Assembly: GCF_000247815.1 (NCBI RefSeq)
Contig: NC_021681.1
Span: forward strand, 8,616,321-8,680,320
Length of the DNA stretch: 64,000 nt
Origin: Ficedula albicollis
Lineage: Eukaryota > Chordata > Aves > Passeriformes > Muscicapidae
Direction of reading: 5' to 3'
A program made the translations under genes and the position numbers. A model generated the notes under the pieces. That model saw only the letters and a list, made by a program, of their open reading frames with translations. It searched no databases and had not been told where the DNA came from. Shown one piece after another: positions 1 to 14,801 of the stretch. The stretch's first letter is position 1. Every line of letters starts with the position of its first letter.

Positions 1-3000
1 GAAATACGAATATGTCTCAATGGTAGAAAACTCCAGAGGAAAATTATTTTTAATTACATTCATTTTTGTCTCAAACCAGAATAACAATCAGGTCTTTAAT
101 CTTCATTTTCTAAGATAAAAAAATTTAAAATTAGAAACAAAATTTTAAAATTAACAAAATAAAATATTTAGTTCTGCCAAATGTTGGAAAGAGTGATTTT
201 ATGTAGCCTGAATTCTTCCATCGTTTTTTTTTAGAACAAAATGTTACCATAATTGTCATGTTTTGACAGAGTTTCATGACCAATGGACTCGTATCTTCCC
301 AGCAGAAAAAACTGTTCTGAGATCTCCAGAGCAGCACAACCTCCACAGAGTATTTAGAAAGACAACAGCACAAAGTAACTCGGAGGATATTAGCAGTGCT
401 CACATGGAGGGCTGCCAAAGGAATCTCTTGAGGATATAACCTACATTACTAAATTATCTACCACACTGAACATATTCGCAGAATTGATTTTGTTTGAAAT
501 TCAAGGGTTGGAGGGGACTGTTTGTTGCTCTGTTTGTTTGTTTTATTTTTATTTTAATTGGGAAACTTTAATGGGTGCTGACAGCAAGCCCTCTGAGCAG
601 TAAAATAAACGTTTCTTAATATGCATAAAATCCTCCATTTGCATTCTTTTACTAATAAAAAGAGGTACAGCTTTGCTTAAATAGTTACAAACTCATCTTT
701 TGTACCAAGTACATTAATTTCTTCTGGCTGCACAATGTGCCTGATCAGACCTAGTTTATGTGAATCTGCAGAATCTGTGTGAAACACGACACACACATAG
801 AATAAGCAGAAGTTAATGAGCATCATTCCTCAAAATCTGCAATATTCTTTAACAATACATTCAGGAGACTGATATCAATAGGCACATACATCACACTGAA
901 GTGTGCTTTAACACCTTACTACAGAAGCTGTATTAAAAGGGACCAGAAATCTTTCAAATTTTCCTCAAAATACACTATTGTTGATTCCACAACTTGTTTT
1001 ATATTATTATATAGAACAAGATTCTCTATAAAGAGCAACTATTTTCCCCAAAGAAAAATTAGAAATATAAGTTGACCTTACAACACAAATAATCCAATAT
1101 CTGGCAGTACATCCTACATGCCCTTGCTCAGAAAGAGTCCTCAGTTATTCAAACTACAAACTGATCCATTAGCCAGGTTGAGATTGCTCTTACATCCATG
1201 GAAATTAAGAAATTTCAACAAAGGAACCACTCTGATTTGATGCCATGTCCAGGATCTGATCTGAAAACATATTCCATACTGTAACAATATTTCCTGATAG
1301 TTTATTGGAAAATCTAAAAGCACAAATTTGAAAATACAAATTTGTAATTCCTCAGTCCATGATTGCTTCTTCCACAAGAGTCATTAAGACAATAGATTAT
1401 GTTGGTTTACTCTTTGTAATCCATCAAAATAAACAAAAGGAGATTAAAAATCATTCTTTTACTAAAATTAGAATCAGAGATACACAGCAACTACACAAAT
1501 ATATAGGAAAAAGGAGATAATGGCTGAGTCTACGTGTACTGAACCTGATGCTGAGCTCTTTACCCAGCTCTTCTCCCCATGCAATCGGGGGCAGAGACAG
1601 ATAAATATGAATTTATCTGAATATTTGTGTAATAGAAACTTGTCAGACAAATTTTCAAGCTTGTATTGTATTTTGATACCTGTAAAGACTCATTCTACAA
1701 GTGCCTGTGGCACTCCATGGCTGATGAACATCTGATGAAAAGTGGAAATAAAATAAGAGTCTCTCCTGGTCCTTAACTTTCCTCATCTCAATCTCTAGCA
1801 AACACAGACTGCTTTAAATTTGGGGAAGGAATAGGGTAAAAATAACACCCTGAATTTTTCTACAATTTTTCCAGCAGGAAAGTCAAAGGACATTTATTAT
1901 TATATAAAAACAAGCACTTTGGAGGTGAGACTACAGGGACACTATCATGGTCAAAATAGTTCCATTCACATTGCAAGAGTCTAAAATTATTCTAGAAAAG
2001 TGGGAATCAAATTCTTTCGTTTCCCAAATATGTTTTAAACTCTGTACAGCTGATGCAAAACAAGCTGATTTCCACTAATGGTCTAAGACTGTCAGCCCAC
2101 AGCACGACACAAATCCAAAATGTTCCTCTTTCCCTTACTTCGAAAAACTGCTCTCCTGCTGACATCACTCTACCAAATTCAAGTCTATTCTCCTGTTTCC
2201 AGCTCTAAATCCTATTTATTCTTTCACTCTTTTCCTGAAATTAAAGATAAAATTCATTGTAAGTGAATGTTTATAGACTTGATTTTCAGGGAATTAGATG
2301 GCACTGGGCTATACTGAAAGAAAAAAAAAATTCTAAATGAAATTTTCTCAGCAGTGAAGTTGAACTCACCTGAAATCATTAATACAGTGGTAACCCATCT
2401 TTTTTTTCACTTACAGAATTTTTCCTTAGTATGTGTACAAACACTTAGACAGAAAATTTAAGCCAGCCAACACTACTCTGGCTTTTTTGTCAAATTCCAC
2501 TGATGGCTTCAGAGCAGCCCATAGACTGTGTCTAGGTAAGTCATGCAATGCACTCCTAGTGAATATCACAACTGCTGCTGCTGCTGTGGGCAAATCATTT
2601 ATTTTGAACCTAAGCCTCAGAGAAACCCCATTTCCTTCAAACAGCCTGACTGACTGAAGCCCAGGGTGCCTGAGCACGTACAGCAGGCTCGAGCCAAGAG
2701 ACAGAGCATGCAAACAGAGACCTTCCACATCATCCCAAAGACTTATTTTCCATTCTTGCAGCCATCAGCTCAAACACACCATGAAACAGTTACTGGAACA
2801 CAGTATTGCCAGTTTGCTCATAATTACTGGTTCTTCTTCCCTGCCTAATGCATAACTAAATGAATGAGGGCTGCCATGGAAAGGGACTCAAATGTTAAGT
2901 CTGGCAGAGCTGGATGATCAGGACAGGAACACAGAGAAAGCACACAGAAATCCCACAGCCTCGTCTTTGCAGCAGTGAAGTCCCAAATCCAGGCTTGCAC

Positions 3001-3831
3001 CACAAACACTTTAAGTACATCCTACGTGTCCATTCCCTGAACCTCAGAAAAACTGCTACAAACTTCCTGAGAAAGGACACCCAGCACTCTGCTGGCACAG
3101 CTTTGCTTGGCTCTGTGGCAGCACAAATGGCACTGACTAATGCTCACACCCTGCTCATGGCCACATGCTAGCACAGGGCTTACCCACTCACCTGTGCCAG
3201 CATTTCTCACATACTAGAGATGAGGTGCTGAGGGCTTCTTTTGCTGCAAAAGGGGCCTGGCCTTCCCTACCCCACTCCCCAGAAAGTGAATAGCCCCGTG
3301 TGCATCAGCAGGAGAATCTGCCCTGTTTGGTCTTGCAATACAGACTGCTCTGCTTTGTGCTCCTGGGAACTCAAAAGAGCTGCTTCCTCCACCAGACATC
3401 CTCTGGTTTCTCTGTGGTGTCTGTGCCTCTAACAAAGGCTGATGTGACACATACAGTCCTCTAAAGCAGTGCCTCCAGAGCACAGCCTCACAGGTAACAC
3501 TAAAACTGCTCCTTAAACCCCTTTTAAAAAGAAATAACTTACTCTAGACTGCAGTACTTAACACAAGTAAATTCCTCACCAGAAGAAAGTATTTTAAAAT
3601 ACATAAAACGGAAATTATTATCTAAGGTCAAGTTGAAAAGATTTCTCTGGATGTTATTTGGAGTTTCTCATTCCTATATCAGAGAAGCATCTCCTTTACC
3701 AACCCTGACATTCTCCATACACACTTGCAGGAAGGAAGTTCTGTTGCTGCTTTAATACACAGCAGTTATACACTTGGACCACTCATATTAAAACACATTG
3801 GGGCCGTTTTTCCACCTTAAAGGCAAATTAC

Positions 3832-3966
3832 AGCTTAAGAATAATGAATATTTTTTGGATACAGTGAAATGGATCATCTTCCTCCTCCATCTGGCATGAG
3901 CTTACGAATAATGAATATTTTTTGGATACAGAGAAATGGATCATCTTCCTCCTCCATCTGGCATGG
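3832..3966. repeat. 67-bp direct tandem duplication
   Basis: Two adjacent copies (3832-3898 and 3899-3965) share AATAATGAATATTTTTTGG, ATACAG, GAAATGGATCATC and TTCCTCCTCCATCTGGCATG, with only a few mismatches (AGCTTAAG versus AGCTTACG; CAGTGAAA versus CAGAGAAA). It looks like a recent local duplication in intron 4. Confidence 0.9.
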
Positions 3967-4870
3967 TGCCTTTCCAGCAAGGCAGAAGTGGAATTTGAGA
4001 CCTCTTTATGAATAAGCAATAAAAGACTCGTGAAGTGGGATTGTTTAGTAATTTCCAAAAAGGCAAATCAACTGGAGAGGGATAGTTGAGGCCGGGTACC
4101 TCAGTTTGCACATGATTTATTGCACCCCTGCTACAGGAGGAAAGCTCCAGCTCCCAGCACAAACAGCTCTCCCCATCTCACCTCGAGAAGAACCTGTCAG
4201 GAAAGAAAGAGCCTAGCAAGTTTTCTCATCGGCCTTTGAAGTCCTTCCTTGGCTGACTGATGCTCGTCCATACATAACTGGAAGAAAAGACTTCCATTGT
4301 GCCGCTCTTTACCCCAAGTGCATTATTCTCCAGACAAAAGCTTTCGAGTCTTAACTTTCAAACACACCTCTTTTAGGGTGCAATGTTTCTAACCCATAAA
4401 ATCTTTTTTTTGTTCATTTAAAAAAAAAAAAAATAGGCAGCTTTCTCTCCCTCAAGCAATCTACTCTGCTTGTTAGTTTTTTGCGTTACTTTTTGCATAG
4501 AGCAGCCAGCTGTCATTCCCAGAAATACAGTATTTCCCCTCAGCACTGTCTCCAATGGCTTACCCAGCCCAGCTTTAAACATGAAACAGAGCCATTGTAG
4601 GAGCTCCCCGGTTTTAGACGAGACCTGGTGAATAATCACCCTGCTGAAAACATCTCCAACATCTGGCAACTTGCTGCTATTTGCAGGGTCTGAGAGCTGG
4701 GTCAGGCAGGGATGCAGGAGCGGGGCAGGGGGTTAAGCAATGAACATGCTCAGCACCTGCTTGCTCTCTGCCTGATTCTAATCAGTATTCTCCTCTCATG
4801 CCCAGGAATGCTAGAATTCCTCAGTTTCCTCAGAAAAACTCAAAACTTTTTCTGCCTCAAGGAAAAGAGA

Positions 4871-4873
<3 letters not shown>

Positions 4874-4959
<86 letters not shown>

Positions 4960-4980
4960 AAAAAAAAAAAAAAAAAAAAA
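4874..4980. repeat. G85-A22 compound homopolymer
   Basis: Eighty-five uninterrupted G residues (4874-4958) are followed directly by 22 A residues (4959-4980) in a purine-rich context (AAAAGAGAGGA before, GAAAAAACAAAGAGAG after). The G part is probably not genomic; see the findings. Confidence 0.9.
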
Positions 4981-6441
4981 GAAAAAACAAAGAGAGAGAC
5001 GAGAAGAAAACCTTTCTGTTTAGGGTCTGACCAAATTTCATTAAAGACAATGCAAGTCTTGCTATTAAATTCAATAGGCCTTTTTTTCAGATTTATGAGC
5101 AATCTCACATGCTTGACACTATTAATTAGAGGAATTAGTGGTGCTAAGAAGGAAGAAAAACACACAAAACCAAACCTATAAATTTACTGTTCAAGGAATA
5201 ACAATATAATTTTCCTTGAAATTTTAGAAATCAGTGAAAAATACTTGTTTTGCCAACTCTAAAAATCAAAACTTGCCTTACTGCAAGTTGTACTGCAGTT
5301 TTAAATCTAAAAACTTTTCTTTTTTTAAGACTTGTTGACAAGTTTAAACCAATTGCAACTGGCTCCCCGTTTTTTTAGCTTATAACTCCATGTCCAAGTT
5401 GCTGGATTATTTCTCTTTGTCAAGAAGAACGCTTATAAAATAAATTGCAGATTTCATCTAATAAAAGTTTAAAATCAAACCAAAGTAGCTCATCTCTAGT
5501 TGGCCTGTGTAACAAAATCCCACCACTGAGAAATGCATTCTTTTGCATAAGTATGGAAAGCTACAGTTTTGAACTATAAACATTAGCAATGTACAACAAA
5601 AGAATGCTTAAAGCATGATTTTTGCCTTCTTTTTCTGCTCAGTACATGTTTCTGTTTCAATAAGTACAATAGTAAAAAATAAATATAATTTTAAAAGAAG
5701 GAAAAATATTTTAGAGTTATCCAGGAAATACACATTTTTAGTGAATACAAGAGTAGTTGTAGAAGATAAACCAGTGCAAGACCTGGGTGCCCAGTCACAA
5801 CCACATAAATTTCAAACACTAAATAATTTCTTAGACTATGACTATTTGTACATATTGTTGAATAGATTTTTCACACCACATGTTTAAGAGAATTGGAGGG
5901 TATTCATGGGAGGCTCAGCAAAACCAGCAAAAAATATGCATCAATTACTCCAGTACATACACGGTGGCTCTGAGCCTCAGTGTAAATTGAGGTAACACCT
6001 CTAGATTCACAGACTTAATCCCAGACCACACTAGCTACTGATCTGCTTTAGCTTTAAAACAATAATAGTAAAACTACTGAAAAATAAAAGTGCAGAGTCT
6101 TTATCTCTTCACCAGAGCACACCCCTGCTGCTCTGTGCCAGGGCTTGCTGCACCTGGTGAGTGAAGTGGTCCATACCATGAGGGTACCCACTGACCCCTC
6201 TGCAAACAACCCTGGTGTTCCCCAACTCTGCAAACCCAAAAGCTGAAAGCCCAAGTATTCTTCCAGGGACAGGCTGCAATCCTATCTAGCCACAAACATT
6301 CGTTCTGAAGTATCAATCCATCTGGATTTGCAGTTTCAGCAGATGAATGATGACAGCTGAACCTATGGAACACTTTTGATTCCTGGACACCAGGCATTTG
6401 GAAATACCACTGAGGGAGGAAAATATCATTGGTTCCATTTC

Positions 6442-6443
<2 letters not shown>

Positions 6444-6475
<32 letters not shown>

Positions 6476-6484
6476 GGGGGGGGG

Positions 6485-6515
<31 letters not shown>
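6444..6515. repeat. A24-G17-TT-A24-G5 compound homopolymer
   Basis: A24 (6444-6467), G17 (6468-6484), TT, A24 (6487-6510) and G5 follow one another. The same A24 block on both sides of the G run fits the pattern of a G insertion with a repeated flank. Confidence 0.88.
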
Positions 6516-6889
6516 CAAACCAAAACACAAAAACTGCCACAGAAACAGGGAGAAAATCTAACCACAGAGGAGCAGCAGAGACCAGTAACTGGGAAGGAGG
6601 AGCAAGCAGTCCTATCTCAGCTGGCTCCAGGCACAAGTAATGCAGAAATCACTGCAAGAAATATAGAGCAAATTGCACCTACTCCAACTAGTTCCCCTTC
6701 AAACTAAAGCCAACTCTTCCAGCACCAATTTCGCCATAACCATAACCATAATTGTTTGTTTGTACAGGGGTATCACTTATAAACATATTAGTCACCTCCT
6801 CTTTCCTACCTGAAAGCGGTATTAAAAAAGACCCCTTAGCCCAATTCAAAGATGCAGAACCCACACTCACCACAGCCCAGTGAGAAGAA

Positions 6890-7460
6890 AGCTAAAGCCT
6901 GTGGGAAGATGCCCTGGGCGGCCCCTTTTCCCCAGCTGTGCAAGGGTGGCAGAAAGCCCTGCAGCCCAAATCACGGGGACCCGAGGCATCACTCCAGTGG
7001 CCGAATGTCACCCGGTGCCCTGCACCACCTACCCAGCGCAGCTGAGACCCCCCGTCTCCACCTGCGGAGCACAGCGCTCCTGGGGAAGCCTTGAACCCCA
7101 CCGTGAGTAGAAAGAAGCGGGGCTCGCAGAGGAAAAGGCAGAGCGAGGAGCTGGCTGTGCCGGGAGCAGCGCAGCCCCCGCTCCCAGCCGGGCGGGGAGC
7201 CAGCCCTGCACCCAGCGCTGCATCGAGCGCTCGCTGCTTTAAACCCGCGCTCCGAGAAGCACAATGGGGCTTTCAGCCAAAGGATCCGGCCCTGAAAAGG
7301 GGCCCGAGGCACCCTAAGGGCACAGCGCTCCACAAAAACCGCCGGGCTAAAGCAGGAGGAGCGGCACAGAAGCGCCTCCAAAGGGGTTCCCCCTTTGCCA
7401 TCCTGCAAACCCACGGCTCCGCAGGTCCCTGTGCTGACCAGCAGCCGAACATCCAGCTCC
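6890..7460. other. GC-rich island inside intron 4
   Basis: A roughly 570-bp GC-rich, CpG-containing patch stands in AT-rich surroundings. It has open frames on both strands, which is normal for GC-rich DNA, but none resembles a known protein. It could be an orphan CpG island or an internal promoter. I see no splice or TATA evidence. Confidence 0.4.
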
Positions 7461-8047
7461 AGGTGCCTATTGCTTTAATAGTGGCCACTTTCCTGCAAGA
7501 ATAGGAGCAGGTGACTCCCTCCTGCACTTTTTGGTCACTTGAAGGATCTTTTTTTCAGCTACTAGCTATAGTTAGCATATTTTTAATATTCACTTTAAAT
7601 TTCTGTCTCTCATTTACTCTTCCAGGGCTGACAAGTCTGTCTCTGATGTCAGATTAACAGAAATATTTATGTCATCAATCATCACTCCATCTTTTTGACT
7701 GCCAATACAGGAGAAACCCTGAATTCCGATTTAAGTTCTTCCTTGGCCAAGTGACCTCTTACAGCCTGAGGACAAACTCCCTTTACACCCATCATGGTAT
7801 AAGTTTTGACAACCATTCAAATTACATGGTGTCCTTCCAAAAATTTCATTTGCTGCGTTGATTAGGACCAAAGGTTGAGGACAGGAATGTTTTTATGGGG
7901 ACAGAGTGTGCCTCCCCTCCTGATACCCTTCAGCCAGGGAGGAGCCAGAAATCAGAGGGAGCAGCACTGCCTCCCATCCTGCCAGGACTGATGGAGTAGA
8001 TTGGTTACAGAGCTCCTCACAGCAGAGAGCCAGGGGGGGTTGTTTGC

Positions 8048-8236
<189 letters not shown>

Positions 8237-11200
8237 TGTGCTAAATCATATGTTAGAAAAATTAAGTGCCGTTCTCTAAAGCAGCTTTTTTTAATTTGCT
8301 CTGCTTGCAGCATTTTAACTATGCTCACTGTCTATGTCATGTCTCTTCTTTACCAGCAAAAATAGATGTTTAGCACTATTAGGTCTTGCTAAGTATAAGA
8401 AAGCGGAGTTTTTCCCTCAAATCTGGAATATGATTAAACTTTCCTGCAAGACCAAATTCGATGCTGAGTAACCTGCACAGCCCTGCTGAGAGCACAGTTC
8501 TGATGTAAATACCAATACAATTTGGTCTCAACAAACTTTTAAACATAGAGATGGCAATAACAAAAAAGATTTAAAATATGTCTGCTGTGTGCAGCCATTT
8601 TGCATTTTCACCAGGACGTGTGAGCATGCTGAGACCCTGCAGTGCTTCTGGCTGCTTCCAGCCCTGCCCCACTGCACACAACATGCAGCTCGAGTCAGTC
8701 CCAGTGCTGTTCAGAAGAGGTGGACAAGCAGTTAGTTTTAAGGGGTTTTCAAAAGACAACACTGTATTTGTTGGAAAACAAGTTGTGGGTACTAAAGCAA
8801 CAGGGGTTTGTGTGGTTTTCTATGTAGCTGCCAAATATTTGAGCATTTTTGCTTGAGCCTGTTGATTTAAAAGAGAGCAGGTCAAATCAACTGTGCTAAA
8901 GCAGGGATGAACCCACAGGGCTTTTTCCTAACTGTGACATCTATTGTATAATCTTCTAAATAGATTCCTGAATGTTTTCTTCTATTATTTTCCAGTTCCA
9001 CAGACAAAGAACCCAGTGAAGTCATATACCATACAGGGAATAGCCACCACACACAGCAAGGGAGGTACACACGATACCTTTCTCTGCACCACGTGTGCTA
9101 AAATTCTACAGAAAATTTCTGTAGATCTCCATCTATGACATCCCACCATAAAGATTTGGTGGCTGCTCACTTAAAAGTAGTTGTAGAAAATAGATATGTA
9201 GATGTATAGAAGTCTCTCTTCTTCTATGTAAGTACTGATAATTTAATTCAGCGTTCACTCACACAACAGCATCAGTTCACCATCTGCAGTGGAGTTACTT
9301 GATTTATCCCTGGGTAAATGGAATTCCAGAGATTTTGGGGTTTTTTTCAAAATCTGTACTTTTCAGGATTTCATTGTGAAACAGTGTATTTCACTTCTCA
9401 TTTTCTTTAGCTGAATAATTTCCGTTCCTTTTTTTCTTTTAGCACACCTTCCATCTGAAAATAACTTATTTTGCTGTTCACTAAACCAGCTGAGTCCTGA
9501 CTTCCATCTAGTTCTGTGCAAGTTTTTTTTTTTTTCTCAGCCTGACAGGAGGGGCTGGGTAGGTGTCAGAGTATTTACTGGGGCACAGATCCCCCCACCT
9601 CACACTCTGACCCTTCAGCACTTCACACCAGATCAAACAGCCAGCCCTGAGGTCAAAATGAAAAGGAAGTCCTGCCGCACCATCTTCAGTAAAAACGGAT
9701 TTTCTGTGGGAGCATTCCCTGCTACTCTGCTAGCCTGGTTTCCATAAAGCCTGTCCGTACTCATCTCCATGCTCACTGGGACACTTAAAAACAGAGATGG
9801 AAATCAGTTTTAAGTACAATTTGGTTACACTGAGTATGGTTGGTGCTACTGCCTCGCAGGGGGGAGATGGGTTACATTTTTAACAAAGTGCAGACTAATT
9901 TTGCCAAAAGAGCTGTGGTTGCTATTGCTTTTCTGGGCTAGTACATGCAAGAGACTGTGGTTATATTGGCATGAACAGTCCTGCTCATTTAAGTAAGGTG
10001 AATAAGATTTGACAGGGGCTGAATAAGCTGTCTGCTTGTCAGTTTATTCCTCATACTATTCAAACCACAGTGATCTATGTGACAATATATATGATAAAGA
10101 AATTACTACATAGTCATTTTTAGATCAGACATCCAACGTGAGGCATATCATAAATATAAAAATCCTTAAGACTGGTCCTTATATGGGCTTGTGCATGATA
10201 TAAACATTGATCATGTTTGGCAGAAATTCTTCAACCAGCCAAATATCTATTTTAAAAAAAAATCAAAAGGTAACATGGATATCACTGTGCTCACCACAAC
10301 TCTCTATGTAAATAAAACAGTTGAGTTCAGGGACTTTGAGGAAATTTGTATCTAAAATGCTTTCAAAGAGTGTTAGCTCTTACTCTGGGACAAAATGTCT
10401 CCTAATGTAGCTGAGTGCTTGCAAAGCATGCACAGACTGATATTTTAACCAGCAGTAACCAGACACAATGGAAGCAAAATGTGTTTAAGAAATGGAATTA
10501 GGAAATGATGATTTAAAATTTTTTTTCTTATCCTTTACTGCGCTGTTTTTCACAACAGCAGAGAAGATCCACCCACTCACCCACCTAAAATTCCATGCAA
10601 CACCAGGAGAGGCTTTCTGGTTTCAAACTGTTTTACTACAGCTTGTGAAGCTAAATTTCTGTGTCCAGTGGATGCAGTGGGATCTGGAGCTAACACTCCA
10701 AATACCTCACAGCTCAGATGAAAACTCCTGTCACAACGACAAGAAAACACATCCAGACTGCACAGCCTCTTCTGCTGAGGATGTGGTGGGATACATTCTA
10801 CTGTCTCTGAAATAAATACAGCTTTCTGCCGTGCAACAAGGAACTGATTGTTCTCAAGGGCTCTTGCTTGTTTTTCTGCCCAGCCTTGTCCCTTTTTTTT
10901 GGGAGAAGAGATGGCACAACTATCCTAGCTGTGGCAAGTAGAATCCATAAAATTCAAACTGGAGAAAATGACCAAAAAAATGTTGCAAGTTTGTTTGTGT
11001 CCCCTACATTTTGAGAGCCCAGTCTGGAGAATGGGCTGGTTTCTCAAGCTCCGTTTCTTTTGTTGGCAGCCTTGTACTATTTATCTCTTGTATGATTTGG
11101 TATACAAAAACAACTTTTTTTCCCCCTTTAGGCTACACTCATAAAAAAGATTACATGAAACACAATCAGTTTTAGTAAAATTCGGTTAAATACATTGTAT

Positions 11201-11989
11201 ATTACCTGCTACAAAAGTAATATTTCAATGCACTATATACTAAAAATAAAAGTAATTAAAACAAAATCAAATCCAGTAATGCTAAAGAAAAAAAAAAAAA
11301 AACTGTGCCTGTCATTTGACCTTCCATTTTACATGCTGCTATCCCACACATCATAAAGCATAAGAAAAGTTAATTTTGCAGATTCCTTGCTGAAACCTCA
11401 AACCTACTTCAACTTAGTACAAAAATAGGGAGGGGCAAAAAAAAAAAAAAAAAAAAAAAAAAGAAAACACCAAACTGTAAAAGTATATATATTCAACAGA
11501 CCATGTAAAATAAGGATTCCATTCAAATTTCACATCTCATTAAGGACAATTTGGCCATTAATCCATACGGGTTTAGGAGCAAAGAAGGATTTTCCAAGAC
11601 AGATAAACTGAAATGATCCTCCTTTGATCTCCGAGGTTAAGAATCAGCAACAATGGAAGATGAACAACAAGGGGCAGAACCACTGGCCTTTTTATGTGCC
11701 ACAATGGCATCAGCAAACAACTACTTAATCAATATTTGGCCAGGGACACTGAAAACTTTCTTTTCAAATTTTAATTCCTAGTTGTAAAACAACTGTAGGG
11801 CAACCAGCAAGATAAGACATTAAACTGACTGCTTAATTGCCTTTTACTGTCTTACTAGTTATATATGCACATTCTTAATAGTTCGTGAATCTTTATTTAC
11901 TAGGATGAATAAACGACCTGTCAACAATTGCATCAAACTCTCCTAACTAAATAATCTCAGCACATGACACACTTTAACTCTAATGTGTC

Positions 11990-12480
11990 CTCAGTGAGTT
12001 TTAATTTCATTACGTTTCACTGTTTTTTTCTAGGCAGAGTGATTTAAACTGAATTAGTTTAACAGCATGGGGCAGGAGCACTCCAGGGCAAGCAAAGTGA
12101 AATGCTGCACTCACACTAGGCTAAACAAGGGCTTGTGGTGAATTACATTACTGTACATCATTTTTATTAGCCAGAGAGCTCCGCGTTCAGGGACCACTTG
12201 GAAGTATCCCGCATTTTTATTTCTATATTTTGTTGTTTCTCTGGCCACATATGTTTGCTACATAGGATTTAAAGTGACATTTACGTGGAGAAATTCACAT
12301 TGACTGGCTCGCTCTGATTTATTGCTTTGCGTTTCACTCAATTTCTTCTTAAATTAACCAGAGAGCACTTTGTAGTTCTGCTTCATTTCCCAATGCAGTT
12401 TTATTACACAGCTCTGGGGACTCATGATAATTTATCACTATCAGCTTTATTGGCTTCCCTCTCCTAAGCCCTGTTCCAAC
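11990..12480. promoter_or_regulatory. Candidate conserved non-coding element in PAX3 intron 4
   Basis: This is complex, non-repetitive, AT-biased DNA with many homeodomain-type cores (GAATTAGTTTAAC, TAATTTCATTACG, GGTGAATTACATTAC, TTATTAGCC, TTTATTGGC) and no transposon signature. This texture is typical of vertebrate developmental enhancers, and mouse PAX3 carries a neural crest enhancer in the same intron. Conservation cannot be shown from one sequence, so the call is inference. Confidence 0.3.
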
Positions 12481-13782
12481 CCTTATCAATAAGTAAACCC
12501 AAACTCAAATCAAACTAAACGATCCCCAAATAAGTGTTAGATAAAAGTGTTGCCTTTGCATGATATAACACAGAATTACTATGCAAAATCAGACACCTGC
12601 AATTATTGGTTTTAAGAATTGTATAGGTATTGGCTTTTACTTACAGCACTAATTGCTAATTAGCTTTTTATCTAATTGAAACCCCTGTCTGTCTTCTGAT
12701 TCCTCTGCTACGTCCGTGTGAACTGAAACACAAAGATCCTTGCCCTCAGTGAGAGCTTTGCCAGAGCTGCACTCAGGATTAAAGTCACACCCTTGTGCAG
12801 TGGGTACTTTTTGCAGACAGAACAGAACAAATTTGGGAGCCATTCCTGCGTGCCCCAGCCCACGTGAGCAGCTTTGCACACATGAATAGGCTCTTTGAGA
12901 GGGACTCCTCGGGACTTGTCACCGTGTCCCACATCTGCAGGACTGCAGCTCTGATGCCCAGCCGAGTAAACTCCTCTAAACCTCAGGATGTTCCCCGGAG
13001 CTGAAGTTCCCCAGCACATAACAGAGCTCGTTCCAAGAAAAGCCTGATGTCTATTATGGTAAATTCTTACTGACATCACAGATTCTGCAATCACAGGAGA
13101 ATCTGGAAAGCCAAATACATAAATCACATTCTCAAGGAAGTCCTAGCATACTGAAATCAACCAATGCTTCTTGCCCCTGTTTTTCCAGAATGACACCCTC
13201 TAAGTCTAATAGATGAAGATTTTCAAAGCAACCAAATAAGGTGCTGACTTGGGTACAAATTAAAGTTAATCGACTGCTGTGTGTGGAACAATCCTGACAT
13301 TTGCTAAAATAACATTCATCTTTGTTCTAGATATATCTAATTAGAAAAACTGGAAAGGATGCCCACAGCAATACTGCTTGGACAGGCACTGACTCTTAAG
13401 TTGAAGAAAGCATCCCTAAGATGGCAAAACATTCAAAGCCATTAATAAAGTCATGATTTCAAGCCAAGGATATGATGTGTATATATATTACTTCAGAGAG
13501 CCGCAGCTAGATTAACACCCTTTCTTCCCACAGCTGGAAATATTACTGGTGCTTTTGTCAGACCATTAGCCTGCAGTTAGACTGACAATTAGCACTCTCC
13601 TCAAAATCCCCCACTTCAAGACAGGAGGGAACGGGCTGCCCCCAGCAGCTCTGGAAGAGCAAACTCCACTTTGAAGTCACCCTAAAGTCAAACATTTAGC
13701 ACCTTTCTAAAAATGCTCAGCATGCTGAGACATCACACTCTCACTTGATGGTGAGGTCGTTATTCGTTGCTGAAGTCATCAG

Positions 13783-14801
13783 CTACTACTACTACTTCTA
13801 CTACTATTATTATTATTATTAGGGGGGGGGGGGGACTATTACTATTACTATTACTATTACTATTACTATTACTATTACTATTACTATTACTATTACTATT
13901 ACTATTACTATTACTATTACTATTACTATTACTATTACTATTACTATTACTATTACTATTACTATTACTATTACTATTACTATTACTATTACTATTACTA
14001 TTACTATTACTATTACTATTACTATTACTATTACTATTACTATTACTATTACTATTACTATTACTATTACTATTACTATTACTATTACTATTACTATTAC
14101 TATTACTATTACTATTACTATTACTATTACTATTACTATTACTATTACTATTACTATTACTATTACTATTACTATTACTATTACTATTACTATTACTATT
14201 ACTATTACTATTACTATTACTATTACTATTACTATTACTATTACTATTACTATTACTATTACTATTACTATTACTATTACTATTACTATTACTATTACTA
14301 TTACTATTACTATTACTATTACTATTACTATTACTATTACTATTACTATTACTATTACTATTACTATTACTATTACTATTACTATTACTATTACTATTAC
14401 TATTACTATTACTATTACTATTACTATTACTATTACTATTACTATTACTATTACTATTACTATTACTATTACTATTACTATTACTATTACTATTACTATT
14501 ACTATTACTATTACTATTACTATTACTATTACTATTACTATTACTATTACTATTACTATTACTATTACTATTACTATTACTATTACTATTACTATTACTA
14601 TTACTATTACTATTACTATTACTATTACTATTACTATTACTATTACTATTACTATTACTATTACTATTACTATTACTATTACTATTACTATTACTATTAC
14701 TATTACTATTACTATTACTATTACTATTACTATTACTATTACTATTACTATTACTATTACTATTACTATTACTATTACTATTACTATTACTATTACTATT
14801 A
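13783..14801. repeat. Very long hexanucleotide microsatellite (ACTATT)n with a G13 interruption
   Basis: A CTA/TTA trinucleotide stretch (13783-13821) is followed by G13 (13822-13834). An apparently pure ACTATT array (13835-14801, about 967 bp, about 161 copies) comes next. In one frame it reads as poly-leucine, which is meaningless. The lack of interruptions means either a recent expansion or a copy number created during assembly. Confidence 0.95.
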
